Of a stretch of DNA of 64,000 nt, positions 18,380 through 27,723 are shown one piece after another (positions within the stretch are counted from its first letter, which is position 1; each line of letters opens with the position of its first letter). The DNA lies in assembly GCF_008014745.1 (NCBI RefSeq), contig NZ_VPFD01000023.1, positions 41,126 through 105,125 of the forward strand, given 5' to 3'. Origin of the DNA: Massilia arenae (GTDB lineage Bacteria > Pseudomonadota > Gammaproteobacteria > Burkholderiales > Burkholderiaceae_D). The position numbers and the translations under genes were made by a program. A model generated the notes under the pieces. That model was not told where the DNA came from. It saw only the letters and a program-made list of their open reading frames with translations, and did no database searches.

Positions 18380-21112
18380 ATGACCACAGCTTCCCCCGCC
18401 TGCGCTTCACGTTTCGTCCAGCGCTGGCTCGATGCCGCGCCGGAGCGGGCCGCCCAACTGGCCGAATTGTCATCATTATCGCTGGGCGGCGCCGATTTCC
18501 GCGCGCTATTGGAGCGCGAACTGGGCAAGGGGCTGCCGCTGGAACGGGCCATGCGCCGCGTGCGCAACCTGCTGGTCTCGACCATCGTGGCGCGCGACCT
18601 GGGCGGCCAGGCCGACCTCGACGAGGTGGTCACGGCGATGACGGCCTTCGCCGACTTCGCGATCCAGACCCACGTCGCCGCCCTCACCGACGAGCTGGTG
18701 GCCAGCCACGGCATGCCGATGGGCGAGGAATCCGGCCGCCCCCAGCACCTGATGGTGCTGGCCATGGGCAAGCAGGGCGGTGGCGAACTCAATGTCTCGT
18801 CGGACATCGACCTGATCTTCGTCTATCCGGAAGACGGCGAGACCGCGGCCGGTCCCGGCCAGCGGCAGTTGTCGAACCACGAGTTCTTCGTGCGCCTCGG
18901 GCGGCGCCTGAACGCGGCCCTGTCCGAGGTGATCGAGGACGGCTTCACGTTCCGGGTCGATATGGCGCTGCGTCCCAACGGCAAGTCCGGCCCGCTGGCG
19001 GCCAGCCTGGGCATGGTCGAGGAATACCTGATCGTCCAGGGCCGCGAATGGGAGCGCTATGCCTGGGTCAAGGCGCGCGCCGTCACCGGCACGCCCGACG
19101 ACATCGCGGCGCTCGACGCCATCGTGCGGCCCTTCGTGTTCCGGCGCTACCTCGACTTCGGCGTGATCGACGCGATCCGCAATATGCACGCCCAGATCCG
19201 CACCGAGGTGAAGCGCCAGGAGCGCCTGCATCCCGAGCGCAGCCACAACGTCAAGCTGGGGCGCGGCGGCATCCGCGAGATCGAGTTCCTGGCCCAGGTG
19301 TTCCAGCTGATCCGGGGCGGGCGCGATCCGGCCCTGCGCGAGCGTTCCACCCGCAAGACCCTGCTGCTGCTGGCCGAGCGCGAGCTGCTGCCGCAAGAGA
19401 CGGTCCTGCGCCTGCTGCAGGCCTATGTGTTCCTGCGCAATCTCGAGCACCGGGTGCAATACCTGGAAGACGCCCAGACCCACACCCTGCCGGCCAATCC
19501 GGACGACCGGCTGGCGGTGGCGCGCATGATGGGGTGCGCGGACGAAGCCACCCTGCTGGACGAACTCGACGCGCAGCGCAGCTATGTGGCCCAGCAGTTC
19601 GACGCCATCTTCGCCGACAAGGAAAAACCCGACGACAAGCCGGATGCCCCGGCCCTGGCCGACGAACTGGACAATATAGACGCGCTCGCCGCCCGCCTGG
19701 CCGCGCTCGGCTTCGACGACGCCCGCACCGCCGCCAGCCGCCTGGCCGCCACCCTGCAGGGGCCGCGCCTGTCGAACCTGCCCGACGCCAGCCGAACCAG
19801 GCTGGAAGCATTGGTGGAAGCCTCCCTGCCCCTGGTGACCACCGTGGTGGTCGAGGCCGGGATCGGCAGCCAGGCCGCCACCCTGGGCCGCCTGCTCGAC
19901 CTGTTCGAGGCGATCGCGCGCCGCTCGGCCTACCTGTCGCTGCTGACCGAATACCCGCACACGCTCGAGCGCGTGATCCGGATGATCAATGCCAGCGGCT
20001 GGGCCGCCACCTTCCTCACCCAGCACCCGATCCTGCTCGACGAACTGCTGGACGACCGCAATGCCGGCGCCGGCGACCTCGGGCAGCTGGCCGCGCTGCT
20101 CGACGAGCACCTGGGCGAGGCGGCCGGCGATACCGAGCGCCAGCTCGACATCCTGCGCGAAGCCCACCATGCGCAGCTGTTCCGCCTGCTTGCCCTGGAC
20201 CTGGGCGGGGAGCTGTCGGTGGAGCACCTGGCCGACCACCTGTCGGCCCTGGCCGACATGATCGTCGGCGCCGTGGTCAAGCATGCCTGGCGCGCGGTCA
20301 ACGGCCGCCACCGCGAGGAACCGGCATTCGCCGTCATCGCCTACGGCAAGCTGGGCGGCAAAGAGCTGGGCTATGTGTCGGACCTCGACGTGATCTTCCT
20401 GTACGACGACGAGGACCAGGACGCCCCGCCCCTGTATGCGCGCCTGGCCCAGCGCTTCATCACCTGGATGACGGCGCACACCGCGGCCGGCATCCTGTTC
20501 GACGTCGACATCGCCCTGCGGCCGGATGGCGCCAGCGGCATGCTGGTGTCGTCCGTGGCCGCCTTCGAGCGCTACCAGAACGATGCCGCCTGGCTGTGGG
20601 AGCACCAGGCCCTGACACGGGCCCGCTTCTGCGCCGGCGAGCCGGCCATCGGCGCGCGCTTCGAGGCGATCCGCGAGCAGGTGCTGCGCAAGGACCGCGC
20701 CGCGCAAGAGGCCCAGCTCAGGGAAGAAGTGGTGAACATGCGCCAGCGCATGCGCGACGCCAACGTCAACCGCAGCGAGCAGTTCGACCTCAAGCACGAC
20801 GCCGGCGGCATGATCGACATCGAGTTCATCGTGCAATACCTGGTGCTGCGCCACGCCGCGCACTACCCGCAGCTGACCGCGAACGCCGGCAATATCGCCC
20901 TGCTGCGCGTCTGCGGCGAACTGGGCCTGATCGATGCCGGCCTGGCGGCCGAGGTCGCCGACGCCTACCGCGCCATGCGCAAGCTGCAGCACAGCGTGCG
21001 GCTGCAGGGCCAGGACAAGACCCGGGTCGAATCCGGCCTGGTGGGCGCCCATCCCGACAGCGTACGGGCGCTTTGGCAAGCCTGTTTCGGCGACTCCCAC
21101 CTACCGGGATAG
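18380..21112 (+). CDS. glnE: Bifunctional glutamine synthetase adenylyltransferase/adenylyl-removing enzyme
   Basis: Adds or removes AMP on the regulatory tyrosine of glutamine synthetase in response to PII protein and glutamine. From ATG 18380 (ribosome site AGGA) the protein has 910 residues, within the family range. Two nucleotidyltransferase domains are visible: N-terminal, deadenylylating, LAMGKQGGGELNVSSDIDLI near residues 126-146; and C-terminal, adenylylating, AYGKLGGKELGYVSDLDVIF near 653-672. GlnE linker blocks follow, such as GGIREIEFLAQVFQLIRGG and GGMIDIEFIVQYLVLRHA. Its target glnA lies 25 kb away in the same window. The target has the expected Tyr400, so both halves of the regulatory pair are present. 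It is divergent from yhdP. Confidence 0.97.
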   Translation: MTTASPACASRFVQRWLDAAPERAAQLAELSSLSLGGADFRALLERELGKGLPLERAMRRVRNLLVSTIVARDLGGQADLDEVVTAMTAFADFAIQTHVAALTDELVASHGMPMGEESGRPQHLMVLAMGKQGGGELNVSSDIDLIFVYPEDGETAAGPGQRQLSNHEFFVRLGRRLNAALSEVIEDGFTFRVDMALRPNGKSGPLAASLGMVEEYLIVQGREWERYAWVKARAVTGTPDDIAALDAIVRPFVFRRYLDFGVIDAIRNMHAQIRTEVKRQERLHPERSHNVKLGRGGIREIEFLAQVFQLIRGGRDPALRERSTRKTLLLLAERELLPQETVLRLLQAYVFLRNLEHRVQYLEDAQTHTLPANPDDRLAVARMMGCADEATLLDELDAQRSYVAQQFDAIFADKEKPDDKPDAPALADELDNIDALAARLAALGFDDARTAASRLAATLQGPRLSNLPDASRTRLEALVEASLPLVTTVVVEAGIGSQAATLGRLLDLFEAIARRSAYLSLLTEYPHTLERVIRMINASGWAATFLTQHPILLDELLDDRNAGAGDLGQLAALLDEHLGEAAGDTERQLDILREAHHAQLFRLLALDLGGELSVEHLADHLSALADMIVGAVVKHAWRAVNGRHREEPAFAVIAYGKLGGKELGYVSDLDVIFLYDDEDQDAPPLYARLAQRFITWMTAHTAAGILFDVDIALRPDGASGMLVSSVAAFERYQNDAAWLWEHQALTRARFCAGEPAIGARFEAIREQVLRKDRAAQEAQLREEVVNMRQRMRDANVNRSEQFDLKHDAGGMIDIEFIVQYLVLRHAAHYPQLTANAGNIALLRVCGELGLIDAGLAAEVADAYRAMRKLQHSVRLQGQDKTRVESGLVGAHPDSVRALWQACFGDSHLPG

Positions 21113-21317
21113 GCTCTCATAGCAGCGCTTCCTTCCTCTCTCCTTCCTGTTTCGCGCACGCACCACTCCGGTGCGTGTGCGCTCTCCGCGCACCGAATTT
21201 ACTCGTAAGTACACCTTTTTTGCACCATCGTTAAGCCATTGAATTTCCTGACTTTTTGGTCATTTAATTTCTTTTTGATAACTGTTGTTTTTGCCACTAA
21301 TTCCAGCCTTCAACGCG
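21113..21317. other. Intergenic region after glnE
   Basis: No gene seen. It holds a hairpin at 21157-21177 (CACGCACC, loop ACTCC, GGTGCGTG) without a U-run, which may help end glnE transcripts. An AT-rich stretch from about 21200 leads into the TBDR-4 promoter. Confidence 0.5.
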
Positions 21318-21347
21318 TTGACACTGATCAACACGGAATGGTTTTAT
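21318..21347 (+). promoter_or_regulatory. Promoter of TBDR-4, shared TBDR type
   Basis: TTGACA (21318-21323), 18 bases, TTTTAT (21342-21347), preceded by TGG as extended -10. Same geometry as at 1120, 24517 and 39129. The leader to the ATG at 21466 is about 110 nt. Confidence 0.75.
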
Positions 21348-21371
21348 ATAGATGTGTATGCACGACGGAAA

Positions 21372-21448
21372 CCCCGTTATCCACGGGGCGTCCGCATGCG
21401 CACGGGTTGCACCTATTAATCATAAAAAGTCGTTCCACACCCGTGGAA
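21372..21448 (+). promoter_or_regulatory. Two hairpins in TBDR-4 leader
   Basis: CCCCGT (21372-21377) pairs with ACGGGG (21383-21388) over a 5-base loop. TTCCAC (21433-21438) pairs with GTGGAA (21443-21448) over a 4-base loop, ending eight bases before the GGAG ribosome site (21457-21460). A role in translation control is inferred. Confidence 0.5.
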
Positions 21449-21465
21449 TGCAGGATGGAGAGCAC

Positions 21466-24339
21466 ATGCAACAACGAACGAAGATCGCATTGGCCGTCGC
21501 GCTTGCGCTGCCGGCAATGAGCGCCATCGCGCAGGAAGCACTGCAGCGCGTCGAAGTGACCGGTTCCCGCATTCGCCAGGTCGACCTCGAGACCGCACAG
21601 CCGGTCCAGGTGATGAGCCAGGAACAGATCCAGAAGAGCGGCCTGGTCACCGTCGGTGACATCATCAACAGCATGTCCTCGGCGGGCGTTCCGGCGTTCA
21701 GCAAGGGCACGGCACTCGGCGCAGGCCGCGAACAGGGCGGTCAGTTCCTCGACATGCGCAACCTCGGCTCGCAACGCCTGCTGGTGCTGGTCGATGGCAA
21801 GCGCTGGAGCCAGTCGGTCAACGGCTATACCGACATGTCGACCATCCCGTCGGCACTGATCGAACGCGTCGAGATCCTGAAGGACGGCGCCTCGTCGATC
21901 TACGGTTCGGACGCGATCTCGGGCGTGGTCAACATCATCCTGAAGAAATCCATGCAGGGCGGCCAGGCCAGCATCTACCACGGCCAGAACGAAAAGAATG
22001 ACGGCAAGACCAAGGATTACTCGATCTCCTACGGCGCCGGCGACGACAAGGCTTCGCTGCTGTTCGGCCTGACCCATACCGACCAGGGTCCGGTCTGGGC
22101 CAAGACCCGCGACATCACCGCCAGCACCAACGGCCCTGAGCGCGCGAACATCGGCCTGGGAACTGGCCCATGGGGCCGCATCCGCCAGGTCAGCGCGACC
22201 GGCGGTCCGACCGGCTTCGACCGCGTCATCAACCATACCGGCGGTCCCCTGGGCGATGGCGTCGGCGCCGATTCCCGCGATCCCAACAACTACCACACGT
22301 TCGCGAACAACGTAAACGACCTGTTCAACTCGACGAGCCAGATGCACTTCCTGACGCCGAGCAAGCTGACCTCGATCTTCGTCAAGGGCGAAGTGGCGTT
22401 GCCGTGGAATATGAACTTCAAGACCACCGCGATGTATGCCGACCGCCAGTCGTCGCGTAGCGTCGCCGGTTATCCGCTGAGCTCGACCTCGCAGGCGGCC
22501 TACCCGGTCTATGTCGACAAGGGCAGCTACTACAACCCGTACGGCAACTCGGTCGCCGGCGCCGGCAACGGCCAGGACCTGTTCTTCTACCGCCGCACCA
22601 TCGACGTGCCGCGCGTGACCGACAATACCAACCGCACCCTGCACATCGACGCGACGTTGGAAGGCGAATTCGCCATCGCCAACAATCCGTGGAACTGGAG
22701 CGTCGGCTACAACCACAGCAAAGTCGAAGGCTCGGTCCGCGGCTACGGCGACCTGAACCTGCTGAACCTGAAGAAAGCCCTGGGTCCATCGTTCATGAAC
22801 GCCTCGGGCGTCGTGCAGTGCGGCACCCCTGACGCGCCGATCGGCCTGGCCGCCTGCGTGCCGTTCAACATCCTGGGCGGCCCATCGGCCTCGACGCCGG
22901 AAGCGCTGGCCTATGTGATGTCCACCGCGCAGGCTACCTACGGCTCGACCGTCAACAGCGCCACCGCCGACCTGACCGGCGAACTGTTCCAGCTGCCAGC
23001 CGGTGGCGTGGGCGTCGCGGGCGGTTTCGAGTACCGTGAAGTGCGCGGCCAGGACGTTCCGGGCCAGTTCGAACAGTCCGGCTACTCGTCCAGCCTGGCC
23101 GGCAACGCGACCTACGGCCGCTACACCGTGCGCGAAGCCTACCTGGAAGCCAACGTGCCGCTGCTGAAAGGCGTGCCGTTCGCTGAACTGCTGAGCCTGA
23201 ACGCGGCGACCCGCTACTCGGACTACTCGAACTTCGGCTCGACCACCAACAGCAAGTTCAGCTTCATGTGGAAACCGGTGCGCGACGTGCTGACCCGCGG
23301 TACCTATGCCGAAGGCTTCCGCTCGCCGACCCTGGGCGACACCTTCGGCGGCGGCTCGCAGACCTTCGCCAGCTACCTGGACGTGTGCGACAGCCTGCAC
23401 GGCGAAGCGGCGCGCAACCCGACCGTCGCGTCCCGCTGCGCGGCCGCCGGCGTGCCGGCCGGCTTCCGCCAGAAGAACCAGACCGGCGCCGACGTCGGCG
23501 CGACCGGCGCCCAGACGCCGTTCCCATTCACCACCGGCGCCGGCAATGCCTTCCTGGAGCCGGAATCGGCCAAGACCCGCACCCTGGGCCTGGTCATCAG
23601 CCCGTCGGCCGTGCCTGGCCTGTCGGTGTCCGTGGACTGGTTCAACATCCGCATCGAGAACCTGATCACCGGCGTGTCGGCGACCAACACCCTGGAAGAG
23701 TGCTACGTCAACAACGTGTCGAACTTCTGCTCGCTGATCAAGCGTGACACGACCGGCCAGGTGGTCGACCTGCAAATCGGTAACACCAACCGCGGCAAGG
23801 TCGAGACCGAAGGCGTCGACGTGGCGATCAACTACCGCCTGCCACGCACCCGCTTCGGCCAGTTCAGCATCCGCAGCGAATCGACGTACACCGATTCGTA
23901 CAAGCAGCAGTCGACCCTGGACACCGAATGGGTCGAATACGCCGGCGAATACGACATCTACCGCGTGAAGTCGAACACCTCGCTCGACTGGAGCATGGGC
24001 AACTGGAGCGCCACCTTCACCGCCCGCTTCTACAGCAGCCAGAAGAATCGCTGCTACTCGGCGACCCAGGCCATCTACTGCTCGGATCCAACCGCAGCGG
24101 CCAGCTGGGGCACCGGCTACAACCGTCATGGCGAGATGTGGTACGGCGACATGTCGGTCGGCTATGCGCTGCCGTGGAACGCGAAGCTCCTGTTCGGCGC
24201 GAACAACGTCTTCGACAAGAAGCCTGAAATCAACTACAGCGCAGGTTCGGCAACTGGCGGCAACTCGTCGTCGTCGTCGGTGTCGCCGGAACTGCCGATC
24301 GACCGCTTCTTCTACGTTCGCTACAACCAGGCGTTCTAA
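21466..24339 (+). CDS. TonB-dependent outer-membrane receptor (TBDR-4)
   Basis: 957-residue receptor. ATG 21466 follows GGAG at five bases and begins a short signal peptide (MQQRTKIALAVALALPAMSAIAQ). The next segment ALQRVEVTGSRIRQVDLETA is almost identical to that of TBDR-5. Plug hallmarks: LLVLVDGKRWSQSVNG and EILKDGASSIYGSDAISG. Barrel landmarks include GPSASTPEALAYV, GNATYGRYTVREAY, GDTFGGGSQTF and the end FFYVRYNQAF. Roughly two thirds of residues look the same as in TBDR-5 by eye, so the pair probably arose by tandem duplication. The two differ in signal peptide, in the plug/barrel loops after residue 50 and in the last 100 residues. No transport partner is adjacent. Ligand unknown. Confidence 0.95.
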   Translation: MQQRTKIALAVALALPAMSAIAQEALQRVEVTGSRIRQVDLETAQPVQVMSQEQIQKSGLVTVGDIINSMSSAGVPAFSKGTALGAGREQGGQFLDMRNLGSQRLLVLVDGKRWSQSVNGYTDMSTIPSALIERVEILKDGASSIYGSDAISGVVNIILKKSMQGGQASIYHGQNEKNDGKTKDYSISYGAGDDKASLLFGLTHTDQGPVWAKTRDITASTNGPERANIGLGTGPWGRIRQVSATGGPTGFDRVINHTGGPLGDGVGADSRDPNNYHTFANNVNDLFNSTSQMHFLTPSKLTSIFVKGEVALPWNMNFKTTAMYADRQSSRSVAGYPLSSTSQAAYPVYVDKGSYYNPYGNSVAGAGNGQDLFFYRRTIDVPRVTDNTNRTLHIDATLEGEFAIANNPWNWSVGYNHSKVEGSVRGYGDLNLLNLKKALGPSFMNASGVVQCGTPDAPIGLAACVPFNILGGPSASTPEALAYVMSTAQATYGSTVNSATADLTGELFQLPAGGVGVAGGFEYREVRGQDVPGQFEQSGYSSSLAGNATYGRYTVREAYLEANVPLLKGVPFAELLSLNAATRYSDYSNFGSTTNSKFSFMWKPVRDVLTRGTYAEGFRSPTLGDTFGGGSQTFASYLDVCDSLHGEAARNPTVASRCAAAGVPAGFRQKNQTGADVGATGAQTPFPFTTGAGNAFLEPESAKTRTLGLVISPSAVPGLSVSVDWFNIRIENLITGVSATNTLEECYVNNVSNFCSLIKRDTTGQVVDLQIGNTNRGKVETEGVDVAINYRLPRTRFGQFSIRSESTYTDSYKQQSTLDTEWVEYAGEYDIYRVKSNTSLDWSMGNWSATFTARFYSSQKNRCYSATQAIYCSDPTAAASWGTGYNRHGEMWYGDMSVGYALPWNAKLLFGANNVFDKKPEINYSAGSATGGNSSSSSVSPELPIDRFFYVRYNQAF

Positions 24340-24368
24340 GCTTCAAGTCTCAAGCAATTTAATTGCGC

Positions 24369-24405
24369 AAAAAACCCGTCCGGCGCAAGCCGGGCGGGTT
24401 TTTTT
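24369..24405 (+). terminator. Terminator of TBDR-4
   Basis: Stem of about 11 bp (ACCCGTCCGGC against GCCGGGCGGGT, one G-U pair) with loop GCAA, A-run before and seven T after. Lies 30 bases past the stop. Confidence 0.9.
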
Positions 24406-24516
24406 ACGCATTGCCAAATTTAGATCAATTATTGACTGCATAGTCAATTACTTGCAACATTGCCAACGGGTAAATACACATTTCTGCAACACATTTGTCA
24501 TACATGCGTATATGCA

Positions 24517-24546
24517 TTGACAGTGATGCGCCGCGAATGTTTTTAT
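24517..24546 (+). promoter_or_regulatory. Promoter of TBDR-5, shared TBDR type
   Basis: TTGACA (24517-24522), 18 bases, TTTTAT (24541-24546), with TGT before the -10 box. The sequence AATGTTTTTATTGC around the -10 is identical to that of TBDR-1. Confidence 0.75.
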
Positions 24547-24594
24547 TGCTGACTTGAAAACTCGTTAAACCAATAAGTTGGCGTTTTTCAGGTA

Positions 24595-24643
24595 GTCGCT
24601 TCGCGACATTTTCGGTGGCAGTGCCCTTCCCATGGTGCCGCCG
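24595..24643 (+). promoter_or_regulatory. Two hairpins in TBDR-5 leader
   Basis: GTCGC/GCGAC (24595-24607, loop TTC), and CGGTGGCA (24613-24620) against TGCCGCCG (24636-24643) with one G-U pair. They end 12 bases before the AGGAG ribosome site at 24656-24660. Confidence 0.5.
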
Positions 24644-24669
24644 CGTTTTCACCCCTAGGAGTTTGCAAC

Positions 24670-27567
24670 ATGATGGAAACACTCTTGTCCCGGTCGGTCC
24701 GCGCGATCTGCCTCGGCGGCATGACCCTCGGCATGACCGCAGCGGTCGCACAGGAAGCATCGGCGCCGCTACAGCGCGTCGAAGTGACCGGTTCCCGTAT
24801 CCGCCAAGTCGACCTGGAAACCGCACAGCCGATCCAGATCATGAACCAGGAACAGATCCAAAAAACTGGTCTGGTCACTGTTGGTGAAATCCTGAACAAC
24901 CTGTCGTCGGCAGGCGCACCTGACTTCTCCCGCTCGGGTTCGCTGACTTCGAACAGCGAAATCGGCGGCCAGTACGTCAGCCTGCGTAACCTGGGCTCGA
25001 ACCGCCTGCTGGTCCTGGTGGACGGCAAGCGCTGGACCCAGTCGGTCGATGGCTTCACCGACTTGTCGACCATCCCGTCGTCGATGATCGAGCGCATGGA
25101 AATCCTGAAGGATGGCGCCTCGGCAATCTATGGCTCGGACGCGATCGCAGGCGTGATCAACATCATCCTGAAGAAGAACATGCAGGGCGGCCAGCTGTCC
25201 ATCTACACCGGCCAGAACGAAAAGAACGACGGCAAGAACAAGGACTTCTCGCTGAGCTACGGCGCAGGCGATGAAAAGGCCTCGCTGATGTTCGGCCTGT
25301 CGCACACCGAATCGGGCCGCGTGGGCACCATGACCCGCGCCATCAGCTCGTACACCAACGGTCCTGCCCATCCATTTGACGGTCTGGGCGCTGGTCCTTG
25401 GGGTCGCATCACCCCGGTCAACCCGCTGAGTGGCGGTTCGCTGTCGACCGGCCCTGGCAGCTTCAACCAGGTCATCAACCACACCGGCAGCTTCGACGGC
25501 CAGGGCGTGGGCACCGATTCGCGCAACCCGAACAACTACCACGCATACAACAACCAGATCGAGGATCGCTACAACTCGACCCAGGACATGGACTTGCTGA
25601 TCCCAAGCAAGCTCGACACCCTGTTCGTCAAAGGCGAGATCGCGCTGCCGAAAGACATGCGCTTCAAGACCACCGCCATGTACTCGCAGCGTAGCGCGAC
25701 GCAGACGGTCGCCGGCTACCCGCTGACCTCGATCAGCCAGCCGAACTACCCGGTCTACATCGACGCGAACAACTACTACAACCCGTACGGCAATCAAGTC
25801 GCCGGCGCCGGCCTGGGCCAAGACCTGTTCTTCGCCCGTCGTACCATCGAGCTCAAGCGTGTCACCGAGACCGAAAACCGCACCCTGCACGTCGATGCCA
25901 CCCTCGAGGGTGACTTCATGGTCAAGGACCTGGCGTGGAACTGGAGCGCTGGCTACAACCACAGCAAAGTGTCCGGCTCGCAATTCGGCACCGGTAACAT
26001 CAACCTGCTGAACCTGAAGCGCGCCCTGGGCCCGTCGTTCATGAACGCCGCCGGCGTCGTGCAGTGCGGTACCCCGGACGATCCGATCGGCCTGTCGTCG
26101 TGCGTGCCGTTCAACATCCTGGGCGGCCCATCGGCTTCGACCCCGGAAGCGCTGGCCTACGTCAACTCGACCGGCCAGTCGACCTACGGTTCGACCGTCA
26201 ACAGCGCCACCGCCGATATCGCCGGTGAACTGTTCCAGCTGCCAGCCGGCGCGCTGGGCCTGGCAGTCGGTATCGAGCACCGCGAAGTCAAGGGCCAGGA
26301 AGTTCCAGGCCAGTTCGAGCAATCGGGCTACTCGACCGACCTGGCTGGCAATGCCACCTACGGCCGCTACACCGTGCGTGAAGCCTACGCTGAGCTGAAC
26401 ATCCCGGTCCTGAAAGACCTGCCGTTCGCAGACCTGCTGAGCTTCAACGTGGCCACCCGCCACTCGGACTACAGCAACTTCGGCGTGACCAACAACAGCA
26501 AGGTCAGCTTCATGTACAAGCCGGTCAACGACCTGCTGGTTCGCGGCACCTGGGCTGAGGGCTTCCGCGCTCCAACCCTGGGCGACACCTTCGGTGGCGG
26601 CTCGCAGTCGTTCGACACCTTCCTGGATCCTTGCGACACCCAGTACGGCGAAGCATCGCGTGACCCAGCTGTCCAGGCACGTTGCCTGGCATCGGGCACC
26701 AGCGCCACCTATCGCCAGGTGAACCAGGCCGGCACCCCGATCCCGAGCGCCGTCGGCGTCCAGTCGACCGTCGCCTTCAACACCGGCGCCGGCAATGCCT
26801 TCCTGGAACCTGAAACCGCGAAGACCCGCACCGTCGGCTTCGTGTACAGCCCGTCGTTCATTCCTGGCTTCAGCGTTGGCCTGGACTGGTACAACATCCA
26901 GATCGAAAACCGCATCACCGCGATCAGCGCAACCTACGTTGCTAACGAGTGCTTCATCAACGGCAGCTCGAACTTCTGCTCGGCGATCCGTCGCGACCCG
27001 GTCTCGGGCCAGATCACGACGCTGTCGCGCGGTAACGCCAACCTGGGTAACATGGAAACCGAAGGCCTGGACCTGGCGATCAACTATCGCCTGCCACGCA
27101 CCGCCTACGGCCAGTTCAACCTGCGTAACGAAACCTCGTACGTCGACAAGTTCCGTACCCGCAGCGGCGCCGATTCGGAGTGGAACAACTACGCCGGCGA
27201 GTACTTCTACAACCGCGTGAAGTCGAACACCAACGTCGACTGGGCACTGGGCAACTGGGGCGCCACCTGGGGCTTCCGTTACTACAGCCCAGTGAAGGAC
27301 AATTGCTACACCTCGACCATCGAGTGCAATATGCCTGACTACGAAGCGACCTTCGGTACCGGCGCCAACAAACTGGGTTCGGTCACGATCCACGACGTCA
27401 GCGTGAACTACAAGACCAGCTGGGACGGCCGCATCCTGTTCGGTATCAACAACGTCTTCGACAAGTCGCCACGCACCGTGTACAACACGCAAGCGTCGGC
27501 AGCTTCGGTGGATGCAGATACCTCGCTGGACCGCTTCTTCTACGTCCGCTACACCCAGAACTTCTAA
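24670..27567 (+). CDS. TonB-dependent outer-membrane receptor (TBDR-5)
   Basis: 965-residue receptor, tandem paralogue of TBDR-4. ATG 24670 is fixed by AGGAG nine bases upstream and gives a signal peptide (MMETLLSRSVRAICLGGMTL...) ending AAVAQ. The signal peptide resembles TBDR-1 rather than the adjacent paralogue, so the 5' end has a different history from the body. Plug: RVEVTGSRIRQVDLETA, LLVLVDGKRWTQSVDG and EILKDGASAIYGSDAIAG. Barrel: GPSASTPEALAYV, GNATYGRYTVREAY, GFRAPTLGDTFGGGSQ, end FFYVRYTQNF. Codon use leans to a few preferred codons more than TBDR-2, hinting at high expression, an impression not measured here. Ligand unknown. Confidence 0.95.
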   Translation: MMETLLSRSVRAICLGGMTLGMTAAVAQEASAPLQRVEVTGSRIRQVDLETAQPIQIMNQEQIQKTGLVTVGEILNNLSSAGAPDFSRSGSLTSNSEIGGQYVSLRNLGSNRLLVLVDGKRWTQSVDGFTDLSTIPSSMIERMEILKDGASAIYGSDAIAGVINIILKKNMQGGQLSIYTGQNEKNDGKNKDFSLSYGAGDEKASLMFGLSHTESGRVGTMTRAISSYTNGPAHPFDGLGAGPWGRITPVNPLSGGSLSTGPGSFNQVINHTGSFDGQGVGTDSRNPNNYHAYNNQIEDRYNSTQDMDLLIPSKLDTLFVKGEIALPKDMRFKTTAMYSQRSATQTVAGYPLTSISQPNYPVYIDANNYYNPYGNQVAGAGLGQDLFFARRTIELKRVTETENRTLHVDATLEGDFMVKDLAWNWSAGYNHSKVSGSQFGTGNINLLNLKRALGPSFMNAAGVVQCGTPDDPIGLSSCVPFNILGGPSASTPEALAYVNSTGQSTYGSTVNSATADIAGELFQLPAGALGLAVGIEHREVKGQEVPGQFEQSGYSTDLAGNATYGRYTVREAYAELNIPVLKDLPFADLLSFNVATRHSDYSNFGVTNNSKVSFMYKPVNDLLVRGTWAEGFRAPTLGDTFGGGSQSFDTFLDPCDTQYGEASRDPAVQARCLASGTSATYRQVNQAGTPIPSAVGVQSTVAFNTGAGNAFLEPETAKTRTVGFVYSPSFIPGFSVGLDWYNIQIENRITAISATYVANECFINGSSNFCSAIRRDPVSGQITTLSRGNANLGNMETEGLDLAINYRLPRTAYGQFNLRNETSYVDKFRTRSGADSEWNNYAGEYFYNRVKSNTNVDWALGNWGATWGFRYYSPVKDNCYTSTIECNMPDYEATFGTGANKLGSVTIHDVSVNYKTSWDGRILFGINNVFDKSPRTVYNTQASAASVDADTSLDRFFYVRYTQNF

Positions 27568-27607
27568 TGGAACGGGGTCGCAAGACCCCTTCCTGAAAAG
27601 TTCAGTG

Positions 27608-27642
27608 AATGCCCGTCCGGCCTTGCCGGGCGGGCATTTTTT
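27608..27642 (+). terminator. Terminator of TBDR-5
   Basis: ATGCCCGTCCGGC and GCCGGGCGGGCAT form a 13-bp stem (one T-G pair) around CTT, followed by a T-run. Confidence 0.9.
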
Positions 27643-27675
27643 ACATGGTCGCCCCACCCTGCCGCCGCCGACGCG

Positions 27676-27697
27676 GTATCATGGCGGTTTGCCCGCG
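27676..27697 (+). promoter_or_regulatory. -10 region upstream of map
   Basis: TATCAT (27678-27683) inside a 22-base stretch that matches 19 of 22 bases of 39580-39601 upstream of the FAD oxidoreductase. The ORF has no obvious Shine-Dalgarno sequence, so the short leader may matter. Confidence 0.45.
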
Positions 27698-27723
27698 CCA
27701 CGCGCCGCCCCCTTCCCCTCTGT

